Origin: an uncultured Hungatella sp.
Lineage (GTDB): Bacteria > Bacillota > Clostridia > Lachnospirales > Lachnospiraceae
Direction: 5' to 3'
Length of the DNA: 64,000 nt
NCBI GenBank assembly: GCA_910588505.1
Contig: CAJUPQ010000001.1
Location: forward strand, 58,894 to 122,893
Shown here: piece after piece, positions 43,853-52,105 of the stretch
Layout: every line of letters begins with the position of its first letter
Position numbering within the stretch: the first letter of the stretch is position 1
Notes under the pieces: model-generated
Told to the model about the DNA's origin: nothing
Databases searched by the model: none
Seen by the model: only the letters and a program-made list of their open reading frames with translations
Translations under genes and position numbers: made by a program

Positions 43853-44632
43853 ATGGGAATTTTCGACGGTAAAACAGCCATTATCACCGGAGGAGGAAAG
43901 GCCAAATCCATAGGCTACGGGATTGCCACGGCCTACGCCAAAGAAGGCGCCAACCTGGTTCTCACAGGGCGCAATGAGCAGAAACTTCTGGACGCCAAGG
44001 AGGAGCTGGAGCGGCTCTACGGCATAAAAGTCCTGGCGATGCAGGCGGAGGTAACGCCGGACGATGAGGCCGAGGACCGGGTAAAAGAGGTGGTGAAGAC
44101 CACCATAAAAACTTTCGGCCGCATCGACGTGCTGATCAATAACGCCCAGGCGTCCGCATCCGGCATCCCCCTGTCCATGCAGACCAGGGATCACTTTGAC
44201 CTGGGGATCTACTCCGGTCTGTACGCCACATTTTACTATATGAGAGAATGCTATCCCTACCTGAAAGAGACCCAGGGGTCAGTCATCAACTTCGCCTCCG
44301 GAGCCGGCCTGTTCGGCAATGCGGGACAGTGCTCCTACGCGGCGGCCAAGGAGGGCATCCGGGGACTTTCCAGGGTGGCGGCCACAGAGTGGGGCAAGGA
44401 CAATATCAATGTCAACGTGGTCTGCCCCCTGGCCATGACCTCCCAGCTGGAGAACTTCAAGGCCTCCTACCCCGAGGCTTACGAGAAGAATCTGAAGGCC
44501 GTTCCCATGGGCCGGTTTGGCGACTCGGAGAATGACATCGGGCGGGTGTGCGTACACCTTGGCTCCCCTGATTTCAAATACATGTCCGGGGAGACCATCA
44601 CCCTGGAAGGCGGCATGGGCCTGCGTCCATAG
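43853..44632 (+). CDS. Short-chain dehydrogenase/reductase
   Basis: A 259-residue NAD(P)-dependent oxidoreductase of the SDR superfamily, FabG/bile-acid-dehydrogenase-like. Cofactor motif TGGGKAKSIGYG with an unusual two-residue extension, NNAQ in place of NNAG, Ser in NFASGAG and catalytic Tyr/Lys in YAAAKEG. AAAAGGAGA precedes the ATG. It has its own consensus promoter. The NNAQ change is notable but known in divergent SDRs. A steroid or other secondary-alcohol substrate is possible but not shown. Confidence 0.88.
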   Translation: MGIFDGKTAIITGGGKAKSIGYGIATAYAKEGANLVLTGRNEQKLLDAKEELERLYGIKVLAMQAEVTPDDEAEDRVKEVVKTTIKTFGRIDVLINNAQASASGIPLSMQTRDHFDLGIYSGLYATFYYMRECYPYLKETQGSVINFASGAGLFGNAGQCSYAAAKEGIRGLSRVAATEWGKDNINVNVVCPLAMTSQLENFKASYPEAYEKNLKAVPMGRFGDSENDIGRVCVHLGSPDFKYMSGETITLEGGMGLRP

Positions 44633-44726
44633 AAAAAGGGAGACCAAACGCCTCTTTAACACAGCGGACATCCTTTGCATATGATATAGCAAAAATCATA
44701 ATAGGTGTGGCAAAGGGGGATTACCT

Positions 44727-46079
44727 ATGGACAATCAGCTGATATGGAAAGAGGAGTTTAAGACCGGAGTAAAGATCATTGACGAGGCACACGAGAAACT
44801 TTTCAGGATCATCAACAAGCTTTTTTTCCTCAGCGCGGAAGAAAAGCGGAGCATGAGGGCATGCCAGGAAGGAATCAAATACTTCAAAGAACATGCGTTG
44901 AAACACTTTGAAGATGAAGAAAAATACATGGAACTGATCGGCTACAAAGAGCTGGAGACCCACAGGCGGGTTCACAGGGACTTTCGGGATGACACGCTTC
45001 CCGCTCTGGAGAAGGAGCTGCGCCGCACGGATTACTCTGCCGAGGCAGTCAGACATTTCCTGGCGGTCTGCGCCGGGTGGCTCATCGGACATACCCTGAC
45101 AGAGGACAGGGCCATCACGGGACAGACTGCCAGCAAATGGGCCAACCTTTTGCCGGAGGAAGAGCTGCAGGCCATGAAAGAGGTTATCCTGGAGCTTTTA
45201 GGCAGTATGTTCCACCTGAAAGCCAGGGTTATCAGCGAAGCCTACGGAGGTGAAAAATTCGGCAAAGGCATCTACTACCGCCTGGTCTACAGCAGGGAGC
45301 AGGACGACGAGAAGTGGGAGGTCATCCTGGTATTCGAGGAAAAAGTTCTTCTGGGTACTGTGGGAAAACTGATGGGCGTCAGATCCGGCAGGCTGGACGT
45401 GATGTTCATGAACGCGGTCCGGTACACGGCCAGCCAGTTTACAGGCCATGTCATGGACTATGTACCGGCCATAAGCACATACGAGATGACAGAGGAAAGC
45501 TTCCTGACCTACGAGCAGTTCCAGAATATTCTGGAGAAAGAGAATCCCCAGATCAGCCTGCTGTTTAACACCAGTCAGGGATACTTTGCCTTCTGCGTCA
45601 TTGCGCCCCACTCCCTTTTAGAAGACGCGGGGACTCCCCTGAAAGTACACAACGAGCTGTCCGAGATTGAGAAATATCTTAAAAAGAGGGAGGATTCCAG
45701 GCAGAAGATCCTTGTAGTTGACGACTCCATCACCATCCGGCAGGGCATCAAGCAGCTGCTATGCGTAAACTACGATGTCTCCGTGGCCAGCTCCGCCACC
45801 TCCGCCATCCGGGCCATCACCCTGAACCGGCCCGACCTGGTTCTGCTGGACTACGAGATGCCGGTCTGCGACGGAAAGCACGTATTTGAGATGCTCCGGG
45901 CTGAGGAGGAATTTGCCGACATCCCCATCATTTTCTTGACCAGCAAGGGCGACGAGGAGATCGTCACAAAAATACTGTCTCTAAAGCCGGAAGGGTATCT
46001 GCTGAAATATCTGAAATCTACGGAGATTAAAAGGCGGATCGACGAGTATCTGAGGGAGAGAGTAAAAAAGACCAGATAG
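44727..46079 (+). CDS. Bacteriohemerythrin - CheX-like - receiver fusion protein
   Basis: A 450-residue soluble protein. Residues 1-135 form a hemerythrin domain with the seven iron ligands in place: His22, His60, Glu64, His79, His83, His122 and Asp127, so it should bind a di-iron centre and O2 or NO. Residues ~145-315 resemble a CheX/CheC-type phosphatase fold (LLGTVGKLMGVRSGRLDVMF, YTASQFTGHVM). Residues ~330-450 are a receiver domain with phospho-Asp near 375 in LVLLDYEMPVCDG and Lys in LLKYLKS. No output domain is present. It may couple oxygen sensing to dephosphorylation of a chemotaxis or similar regulator. AAAGGGGGA precedes the ATG. It is monocistronic. Confidence 0.82.
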   Translation: MDNQLIWKEEFKTGVKIIDEAHEKLFRIINKLFFLSAEEKRSMRACQEGIKYFKEHALKHFEDEEKYMELIGYKELETHRRVHRDFRDDTLPALEKELRRTDYSAEAVRHFLAVCAGWLIGHTLTEDRAITGQTASKWANLLPEEELQAMKEVILELLGSMFHLKARVISEAYGGEKFGKGIYYRLVYSREQDDEKWEVILVFEEKVLLGTVGKLMGVRSGRLDVMFMNAVRYTASQFTGHVMDYVPAISTYEMTEESFLTYEQFQNILEKENPQISLLFNTSQGYFAFCVIAPHSLLEDAGTPLKVHNELSEIEKYLKKREDSRQKILVVDDSITIRQGIKQLLCVNYDVSVASSATSAIRAITLNRPDLVLLDYEMPVCDGKHVFEMLRAEEEFADIPIIFLTSKGDEEIVTKILSLKPEGYLLKYLKSTEIKRRIDEYLRERVKKTR

Positions 46080-46143
46080 TCCGCGCGAACAGATCCGCCG
46101 AATAGGTCCGCCCGAAAAACACAGCATAAAGAAATTTGTCCAA

Positions 46144-46172
46144 ACATATTCCGCAATTCCCCCGCATATGCT
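46144..46172 (+). promoter_or_regulatory. Candidate sigma-E promoter for spoIIID
   Basis: ACATATT (46144-46150) and CATATGCT (46165-46172) with a 14-base spacer resemble the sporulation sigma-E consensus (ATATT and CATACANT, 13-15 bp). SpoIIID is made under sigma-E in Bacillus, which supports the reading. Confidence 0.55.
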
Positions 46173-46199
46173 GTAAAAAACAGTTTCAGGGGGAAAACC

Positions 46200-46475
46200 T
46201 TGAAGGAGTATATCGAGGAACGTGCGGTGGCCATTGCCAATTACATCATAGACCACAACGCCACGGTGCGGCAGACGGCGAAAAAGTTTGGGATTTCCAA
46301 GTCCACAGTCCACAAGGACGTCACGGAAAGATTAGAAGATATCAATCCTTCTTTAGCTGCCCGCGCCAGGGTGGTGCTGGACGTGAACAAATCGGAGCGC
46401 CACATCCGGGGCGGCTTGGCCACCAGGGAGAAATATCAGCACAGGCTGGCCATCTGCAGCAGGGAGGAAGAGTAA
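46200..46475 (+). CDS. spoIIID: Sporulation transcription regulator SpoIIID
   Basis: A 91-residue DNA-binding protein of the mother cell. The sequence YIEERAVAIANYIIDHNATV, followed by RQTAKKFGISKSTVHKDVTE, is nearly diagnostic. The start is TTG 46200 after AGGGGG; no ATG fits. It controls late sigma-E genes during endospore formation, and so shows that the organism is, or descends from, a spore former. A terminator follows 9 bases later. Confidence 0.96.
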   Translation: MKEYIEERAVAIANYIIDHNATVRQTAKKFGISKSTVHKDVTERLEDINPSLAARARVVLDVNKSERHIRGGLATREKYQHRLAICSREEE

Positions 46476-46483
46476 AGTTTGAG

Positions 46484-46508
46484 GAGCCACTGGCAGAGTG
46501 GCTCTTTT
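46484..46508 (+). terminator. Terminator after spoIIID
   Basis: GAGCCACT (46484-46491) pairs with AGTGGCTC (46497-46504), followed by TTTTA. Confidence 0.85.
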
Positions 46509-47073
46509 ATTGTACACGGGGGCGGAAAAGAAATGTGGCCGCCCCAGCGGCCATGCGCCGGTCCCCTATTCCATTAGATATGTATGAAGTTGCGGAAACA
46601 GGCTATATTTAATTTAGAATCTATACTGACCTAAAGGAGGGGGATAGAATTAATGGGAAAATCCTCCGCGGTTCAGATGCTGTGTGCCTATTATGATAAA
46701 ACCTGTGATTCGGCCAGCCTTTTTGATGATCTGGATGTTGTGGAGGGGCCGCCATGCTGTGGATAGCCAAGGGAAAGTTTTGGGCCATGCTGTGAGCCAT
46801 GGTGTAGGGAATGATGGACCACAATCCGGGAATGGAGAAAAAGCCGGTATTGACGGACACAAAGGAACGCTGACCGCCAGTGTGATTTTGATGACAACTC
46901 TTATGGGAACATTCACGCTGACCGGGTGGCTGTTCATTACGAAATCCATAGGGCTTTTGTAGAATTTTGGATATGCAGCAAGGATGTGACAAAAATATCT
47001 TTCTATAATCCCTTTAGAGTGATATAATGGAAAAAGCAATTCGAAAACCAATGCGAAAGGGGAATGAGGAACT
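46509..47073. other. Gene-poor stretch with one small reading frame
   Basis: Between spoIIID and the nucleotidase there is no convincing long gene. It contains a perfect hairpin TGGCCGC-CCCA-GCGGCCA (46536-46553), the 37-codon frame at 46653, and beyond it sequence whose plus frame ends ILMTTLMGTFTLTGWLFITK before a stop, which looks like a membrane-segment scrap without a start or ribosome site. Confidence 0.4.
46653..46766 (+). CDS. Possible 37-residue Cys-rich peptide
   Basis: AAAGGAGGGGG (46633-46643) sits 9 bases before ATG 46653. The frame encodes 37 residues ending VVEGPPCCG, with four Cys in all. The strong ribosome site is the main support. I do not recognise it; it could also be the start of a decayed longer gene. 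Confidence 0.4.
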   Translation: MGKSSAVQMLCAYYDKTCDSASLFDDLDVVEGPPCCG

Positions 47074-48708
47074 ATGAGAAGGTTCAGAAACACAATGATG
47101 TCCGCATTGATAGGTGCGGCGGCGGCAGTCATGATGACGATACCCACATTTGCTATTGACAGTGATATCGTTATCATCCACACCAATGACACCCACTGCG
47201 GGATTGAGGAGAATCTTGGCTTTGAAGGGGTGGCGGCTTATGAAAAGCAGATGAAAGCATTAACGCCTTATGTGACTCTGGTGGACGCAGGCGACGCGAT
47301 CCAGGGAGCGCCTGTAGGAACTCTGTCAGAGGGCGGGTACATCATCAGCCTTATGAATCAGGCAGGCTATGATTTTGCCATTCCGGGAAACCATGAATTT
47401 GATTACGGAATGAGCCGGTTCTTAAAGCTTTCCACAACTCTGGACTGCGGTTACTATTCCTGCAATCTGGTCAAGGGGCCGTCAAAGCAGCTGGTATTTA
47501 AGCCATACAAGATCATTAATTATGATGATGTGTCTGTGGCTTATGTAGGTGTGACGACACCGGAGAGCATTACAAAATCCAATCCTACTAATTTCCAAAA
47601 TGGGACAGGTGGCTATATCTACAGCCTGTGCGAGGATGCGGATGGTCAGAGCCTTTACAGGCAGGTACAGGATGCTGTTGACGCCGCAAGAAGCGAAGGC
47701 GCGAATTTTGTAATTTTGGTGGGGCATCTTGGCAATGAAGGAGTGACGGAGAAGTGGACATCAAAGAGCGTGATCGCCAACACCAACGGCATTGATGCAG
47801 TGATTGACGGCCACTCTCACGAGACATTTACGGAGAGAGTTCCTAATAAGGACGGAGCGCTGGTTCCCTTAGCTCAGACCGGTACAAAGTTTGCCAATAT
47901 CGGAAAGATAACCATTACGCCGTCAAAGGAGATTCGTCTGGAGCTGGTGGATGCCGTGACTGCCCAGGATGGAACAGCTGCATCCGACCCTGAGATGAAA
48001 GACCTTATCACAAGGATCAAATCTCAGTATGAGGCATCCTTGAAGACTGTGCTTGGCCACACAGATGTGAAACTGACATCCACAAATCCTGATACAAATC
48101 TCCGCGCAGTAAGAAATGCTGAGACGAATCTGGGAGATTTCTGTGCGGATGCCTTCCGGGTACTGCTGGGAACGGATATTGGAATCATGAACGGCGGCGG
48201 GATCCGCGGCAGCATCGACGCTGGCGATATCACATATGAGGATGCGCTGAACGTATATCCATTTGGCAATATGATCTGCGCGGTTGAGGCTACGGGACAG
48301 CAGATAAAGGATGCTCTGGAGATGGGCGTCAGCCTTTATCCGGAGGAGAGCGGCGGATTTATCCATGCTTCCGGCCTTACATACACCATAGACAGTTCCA
48401 TTCCTTCCAGCGTCAGAACCGACGAGAGACGTAATTTTACAGGGGTGGCCGGGGAATACAGAGTAAAAGATATCCTGGTGAATGGAGAGCCCATTGATCT
48501 GGAGAAGACTTACACAGTGGCAAGCCACAATTACTGGCTCAAATCCGGCGGTGACGGAATGAGCATGTTTGTCAACTGTCCGGTTGTCAGAGACGATGTT
48601 ATGGTGGACGTGGACACCATCACCACCTATATTCAGGATCACCTTGGCGGTGTAGTAGGAGAAGAGTACGGCAATCCCCATGGACAGGGAAGGATAACGA
48701 TAAAGTAG
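47074..48708 (+). CDS. Secreted 5'-nucleotidase / 2',3'-cyclic phosphodiesterase
   Basis: A 544-residue extracellular metallophosphatase of the UshA/YfkN type. Signal peptide to about residue 27. Metallophosphatase domain (~30-280) with IIHTNDTHCG, GDAIQGAP, GNHEFDYG and IDGHSHETF, giving the two-metal site. C-terminal nucleotidase domain (~310-530) with NLGDFCADAF, MNGGGIRGSI and the substrate-stacking region ASHNYWLKSGGDGMSMF. It releases phosphate and nucleosides from nucleotides outside the cell. No sorting motif is seen, so it is secreted. AAGGGGAATGAGGA precedes the ATG. Confidence 0.92.
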   Translation: MRRFRNTMMSALIGAAAAVMMTIPTFAIDSDIVIIHTNDTHCGIEENLGFEGVAAYEKQMKALTPYVTLVDAGDAIQGAPVGTLSEGGYIISLMNQAGYDFAIPGNHEFDYGMSRFLKLSTTLDCGYYSCNLVKGPSKQLVFKPYKIINYDDVSVAYVGVTTPESITKSNPTNFQNGTGGYIYSLCEDADGQSLYRQVQDAVDAARSEGANFVILVGHLGNEGVTEKWTSKSVIANTNGIDAVIDGHSHETFTERVPNKDGALVPLAQTGTKFANIGKITITPSKEIRLELVDAVTAQDGTAASDPEMKDLITRIKSQYEASLKTVLGHTDVKLTSTNPDTNLRAVRNAETNLGDFCADAFRVLLGTDIGIMNGGGIRGSIDAGDITYEDALNVYPFGNMICAVEATGQQIKDALEMGVSLYPEESGGFIHASGLTYTIDSSIPSSVRTDERRNFTGVAGEYRVKDILVNGEPIDLEKTYTVASHNYWLKSGGDGMSMFVNCPVVRDDVMVDVDTITTYIQDHLGGVVGEEYGNPHGQGRITIK

Positions 48709-48732
48709 TGGATTTATACACATAAAAATCAT

Positions 48733-48786
48733 AGCTCCGTTGAGATTGGATTCAGTTTTTGAGTCTGATTTCAGCGGAGCTTTTTT
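48733..48786 (+). terminator. Terminator after the nucleotidase gene
   Basis: AGCTCCGTTGA (48733-48743) pairs with TCAGCGGAGCT (48771-48781), with a T-run at 48781-48786. Confidence 0.85.
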
Positions 48787-48930
48787 GGGGAGATGGATTG
48801 AAGCGGCAGTACAATGACATGAGGTGAGAAATGCCGTGTCTATGCGGGTTTCTGGCTCTCTGGAAAAGATTTTACCCCAATAAATACCCTGATTTGAAAA
48901 TTTAATGCCCTGGTGGAGGCCTGGAGGGAG

Positions 48931-48969
48931 AAAGGCACTCAATACCTTAGATGGTATCGGGTGCCTTTT
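48931..48969. terminator. Bidirectional terminator at the left end of the integrated element
   Basis: AAAGGCACTCAATACC (48931-48946) pairs with GGTATCGGGTGCCTTTT (48953-48969) with two mismatches. It ends the repressor transcript from the right. The 48787-48930 stretch before it is featureless and may hold the element boundary. Confidence 0.75.
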
Positions 48970-48989
48970 ATTGTTTACGCAAATGGCAA

Positions 48990-49604
48990 TTATTTATCAG
49001 GAAGTTTCATAAAACTATCACCAATTTTAGTATCAAATGTTTCATCAGTATGTAGAGGATTTGGAGAGCTATCTTTAATTTTTACGTTATAACGATTTAA
49101 GACACCTTCTTTCCAGGATTTATATGGCTCTTCCCAATATTCAACCTTTTCTTTAATTTCTAAGAAAGTTTTCCATTCCTTTAATATTTTATCAATTATT
49201 TCATCACCAAAACCTATCCCCTGTGACACTACGGTATCAAACCTATAACCAAATGGCGCTGGCTCATACATACCATCAGATACATCACTAGCCATTATAT
49301 CTATAATATCTATATTAAATAATTCTCCTAAAGAAAATAGAAGCCTGAATATGTCTGAGTATGTTTCGAATTTATTTTCTACGTCTTCCTGCTGAATTTG
49401 TACCCCAACTAACCAATCTATAGATACTTTAAAATGTTCAGCAATATTATACAGCTTATCAACTGGGGGGAAATCCTTTTTATCTGGGTTGAGATATTTT
49501 GATATAGTCCCCTCTGTACACCCCATAATAGCGGCAATTTCCTTTTGTTTTATTCCTTTTGTGATTTCAGAAAGATTTTTTATAAATATTTCTTTTTTTA
49601 ACAT
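48990..49604 (-). CDS. CI/Cro-like helix-turn-helix repressor
   Basis: A 204-residue regulator. An N-terminal phage-type HTH (KGIKQKEIAAIMGCTEGTIS, KYLN) is followed by a typical linker (PPVDKLYNIAEHFKVSIDWLVG) and a ~130-residue C-terminal region without a recognisable peptidase motif. It is divergent from the Xis-like gene, with inverted repeats in between, so it is probably the lysogeny-type repressor of the element. ATG 49604 is used; an in-frame GTG at 49613 is the alternative. The gene is AT-rich. Confidence 0.8.
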   Translation of the reverse strand: MLKKEIFIKNLSEITKGIKQKEIAAIMGCTEGTISKYLNPDKKDFPPVDKLYNIAEHFKVSIDWLVGVQIQQEDVENKFETYSDIFRLLFSLGELFNIDIIDIMASDVSDGMYEPAPFGYRFDTVVSQGIGFGDEIIDKILKEWKTFLEIKEKVEYWEEPYKSWKEGVLNRYNVKIKDSSPNPLHTDETFDTKIGDSFMKLPDK

Positions 49605-49651
49605 TTTATCCACTTAAAGCTTTATAAATTTGATATTTTTGCTATAAAAAC

Positions 49652-49718
49652 ATTTCTATATTTGAAATAGAAATTTCTTTCCTATAATGCTATCATAATA
49701 GTAACACATGAACATGTG
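49652..49718 (+). promoter_or_regulatory. Operator/promoter region of the integrated element
   Basis: ATTTCTAT (49652-49659) and ATAGAAAT (49667-49674) form a palindrome overlapping TTGAAA (49662-49667); TATAAT lies at 49683-49688 (15-bp spacer). A second palindrome CACATG-AA-CATGTG is at 49705-49718. They flank the divergent promoters of the CI-like and Xis-like genes and are the likely repressor sites. Confidence 0.6.
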
Positions 49719-49767
49719 ATAATCAAGCATTATTTAAACAAAGATAAACGAAAAAGGAGATTGAACA

Positions 49768-49971
49768 ATGAGAATGAGAGCAATAAGCACAGTATCAGGA
49801 CAAAGCAGTCTGATGGATACGGAGGAATTACGGGCCTATACCAATCTTGGGCGTAACAAGGCTATGGAGTTAGGTGACGAAATTGGAGCCAGGGTTAAGA
49901 TTGGGAAGCGTGTCCTCTGGGATAGAGTAAAGATTGATAAGTACCTGGATTCACTGTCAGGAGAGAAGTAA
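49768..49971 (+). CDS. Excisionase-like small HTH protein
   Basis: A 67-residue protein with a MerR/Xis-type helix-turn-helix: LMDTEELRAYTNLGRNKAME, then a wing RVKIGKRVLWDRVKIDKYLD. This is the layout of excisionase-family proteins of integrated elements. AAAAGGAGATT precedes the ATG. It is divergent from the CI-like repressor and would assist the tyrosine recombinase at the other end, which is now truncated. Confidence 0.75.
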   Translation: MRMRAISTVSGQSSLMDTEELRAYTNLGRNKAMELGDEIGARVKIGKRVLWDRVKIDKYLDSLSGEK

Positions 49972-49987
49972 GGAAAGGGATTAGATA

Positions 49988-50419
49988 ATGGCTGATGTGA
50001 AATGGATTAAAATCACAGTCAACATTTTTGATGATGAAAAAATTCTCCTGATAGAATCCCTTCCAGATGCGGACGCAATCATTGTAATCTGGTTCAAGTT
50101 ACTTTGTCTTGCGGGAAAACAAAATAATCATGGTGTGTTCATGCTAAATGATTCAATCCCGTACACGGATGAAATGCTTGCCACGATTTTTAGACGTAAA
50201 GTAACCACGGTAAAAATGGCTCTGGAAACATTTGAGCGGTTCGGGATGATCGCCCGCATTGATGGGGCTGTCACAATCCCTAAATGGGGCAAGCACCAGA
50301 GCCTTGACCAACTGGAGAATCGTCAGGAGTATATGAGGGAATATATGCGGGATTACCGCCAAAAACAGGAAGGGAGAATCCCTCCAGACCTCCATCAGAA
50401 TATCCTCACATCTATGTAG
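49988..50419 (+). CDS. Phage replisome organizer N-terminal domain protein
   Basis: A 143-residue protein matching the phage replisome organizer N-domain: VKWIKITVNIFDDEKI at the start, WFKLLCLAGKQNNHGVFML in the middle and YMREYMRDYRQKQ near the end. Full-length proteins continue with a C-terminal helicase-loader-binding region; here the gene stops soon after the basic helix, so it is short or truncated. It would bind origin DNA and load the helicase for replication of the element. AAGGAAAGG precedes the ATG. An iteron-like region lies about 700 bp downstream. Confidence 0.8.
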   Translation: MADVKWIKITVNIFDDEKILLIESLPDADAIIVIWFKLLCLAGKQNNHGVFMLNDSIPYTDEMLATIFRRKVTTVKMALETFERFGMIARIDGAVTIPKWGKHQSLDQLENRQEYMREYMRDYRQKQEGRIPPDLHQNILTSM

Positions 50420-50512
50420 AAAGAATTGAGACTGGTAACTATTAACTGTATAAATGGGAAGGGATGGAGAGGGAGCCCTCTTAGAAATCATCCTGCATCT
50501 ATATCAAAAAAG

Positions 50513-50552
50513 AATAAGTCTATAGCCTGTTCTGACTGGCTATAAACTTATT
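50513..50552 (+). terminator. Hairpin before the type I toxin gene
   Basis: AATAAGTCTATAGCC (50513-50527) pairs with GGCTATAAACTTATT (50538-50552) with one mismatch. It could end the replication-gene transcript or be the structured 5' leader of the toxin mRNA, as in type I systems. Confidence 0.6.
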
Positions 50553-50571
50553 ATACGAGGAGGGATTGCCA

Positions 50572-50664
50572 ATGTGTGTTACATACCCTGACTTGATTCA
50601 GGTTGGAATATTCATTTGCGCCCTTGTGGGACTATGTTACACGGTCTTCAGGGGAAGAAAATAG
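50572..50664 (+). CDS. Small hydrophobic type I toxin (holin-like/TxpA-like)
   Basis: GAGGAGG lies before ATG 50572. The 30-residue peptide begins MCVTYPDLIQVGIF, has one membrane segment (IFICALVGLCYTVF) and ends with a basic tail RGRK. This matches the putative holin-like toxin family of Firmicutes, whose toxicity is held down by an antisense RNA from the opposite strand. A typical hairpin follows at the stop codon. The antitoxin RNA would be transcribed leftward from about 50760. Confidence 0.7.
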   Translation: MCVTYPDLIQVGIFICALVGLCYTVFRGRK

Positions 50665-50691
50665 CCGCCACTACTGCCAATAGTGACGGCT
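50663..50691. terminator. Hairpin at the toxin 3' end
   Basis: AGCCGCCACTA (50663-50673) pairs with TAGTGACGGCT (50681-50691) with one mismatch around CTGCCAA. A nearly identical arrangement follows other small holin-like toxin genes and is shared with the antisense RNA. Confidence 0.65.
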
Positions 50692-51088
50692 GAACCGTAA
50701 AAAGTTTAGTTTAACTGTTGAGGGTAGGCCGCTTCTCTGGCTTCCCTTTTCAATTCCCAATATACCATATCTTCCGGAGGATTTCAAGCCGGATGCCCCG
50801 ATAATTCACAATAAAATATCCAGGAGGCAGCAGGGACCATGGAGCCCGGGGACACTCACGGACAAATGGCTGTGAGTGCCTTCCAGATCAGGCAAGCAGT
50901 TGAACCAGGGGAGCTGAAGGAGTTCGAGAGGTAAGGCCCAAATTGGCGTAGCCAAACCAACCACAACCAGATGGTAGTCGTAAAAAACACTTACGGGGAA
51001 GCCCAGCGGAAAATTGCTCTCGGCCTTGCCGGCAAAAGTCGTATGTCCGTGGCATGCGTCCGAAAAACGGATAGGGAAATCATTGATG

Positions 51089-51827
51089 AATGTTAGCAAA
51101 TGTTAGTCTGAAAAAAGTTTTATGCTACTTTTCCTTCAAGGCTAAGCGGTAAAAGATGTTTTCGGGGATGAAATCATCTTTCGCAACTTCCTGCGAAAAT
51201 GCAATTCTTCAAGATATTTGCTTACTGTCTCCCACCTAACGTACTCATTGCTACTCGCTGCTGTTGGCAGCAATATTATTGCAAGTTCTTCCATTTCGCT
51301 GCAACTCGCCGCAACCCGCCGTAGATGTTATTAAATGTTATCATTTTGACGCCTGCTGCCACACTGTTAACGGAGGGTTGAAGCGTGAGCGAAGCATGAG
51401 AAATCATGAAAATGCTCATCTTGGAGCGGGTTCAAGTTGTGCCCACTTATGGGTATACCATGTGCGCCAAACACGGACATATTCATACGTCGTACGAAAT
51501 CGCAATGATTGAGTCAGCCGTACGAAATCCGTACGATTGTGGGGCTTTGTCTGAAAAGCGTACGAAGGACAAATGTCCGTGGTTAAGCCCAATCCAGATG
51601 TGGCTGGGGGCCAAATGTCGTTAAGTTCATGTGGAAAATATGCGAATGTTAAGCCCTGTGGTTGGCGGTTCGCAAAACCGACGAAACAAAATGCCGCTCC
51701 GGCAGCAGGAAGCGCCACACAGAAAATAAAACCGTATCAACTTGTGGGAGATGTGGAAGGCATATGCGCATGTAACGGTGTCCGAAAACAACCATTGAAG
51801 TGGCTTAAACTTAACAAAACTTAACAT
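51089..51827. repeat. Paired ATGTTA boxes with 10-bp period
   Basis: AATGTTAG occurs at 51089-51096 and 51099-51106. GATGTTAT and AATGTTAT occur at 51324-51331 and 51334-51341. On the other strand CTTAACAA and CTTAACAT occur at 51810-51817 and 51820-51827. Each pair is exactly 10 bp apart, one helical turn, as for cooperative protein binding. A single copy is at 51645. Confidence 0.6.
51491..51565. repeat. Four CGTACGA iteron-like copies
   Basis: CGTACGA is found at 51491-51497, 51519-51525, 51530-51536 and 51559-51565, that is with spacings of 28, 11 and 29 bp. The core CGTACG is palindromic. Clustering of a rare 7-mer in 75 bp near a replisome-organizer gene suggests a replication origin or a partition/transfer site. 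Confidence 0.55.
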
Positions 51828-52105
51828 TTTTCCGCATAAGAGCCGTGCTGCCCTTCAAGAGAATGGGAGTAATTCTCTCCTGATTAACCGTTCTTCGCCA
51901 ATTTGTGTGCGAAAGGCAATTAGCAAAGAGCAAAATTGCGCTGTCCGAGACTGCCCATCTAACTATGGTCGAAAGTGCATTTTAGGCTCTTGACAGGATA
52001 ACGCTTTGTTATTGGTCTGCCTTCTTCCCAGATTTGGGAAGTGCTGACCATCATCAAATTGAGGGCGGTTCCAATGGTTGTTAATGTCACTCACTACGGC
52101 GATTC

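Larger units (their letters stand above)
50692..52105. other. 1.4-kb stretch without a clear gene
   Basis: This stretch follows the toxin. Its first ~100 bases are the presumed antisense-RNA region. At 50839-50934 there is a 31-codon frame (AGGAGG 11 bases upstream) that continues after its stop in the same frame to 51094, which I regard as doubtful. Frames at 51406-51624 and 51573-51824 have no ribosome sites. The distinctive content is repeats: four CGTACGA copies (51491-51565) and three tandem pairs of ATGTTA boxes (51089-51827). Confidence 0.5.

Noticed and set aside
46621..47192. Overlapping minus-strand frames between spoIIID and the nucleotidase
   Set aside because: They are rich in His, Pro and Ser, have no ribosome sites and run into the nucleotidase signal-peptide codons on the other strand.
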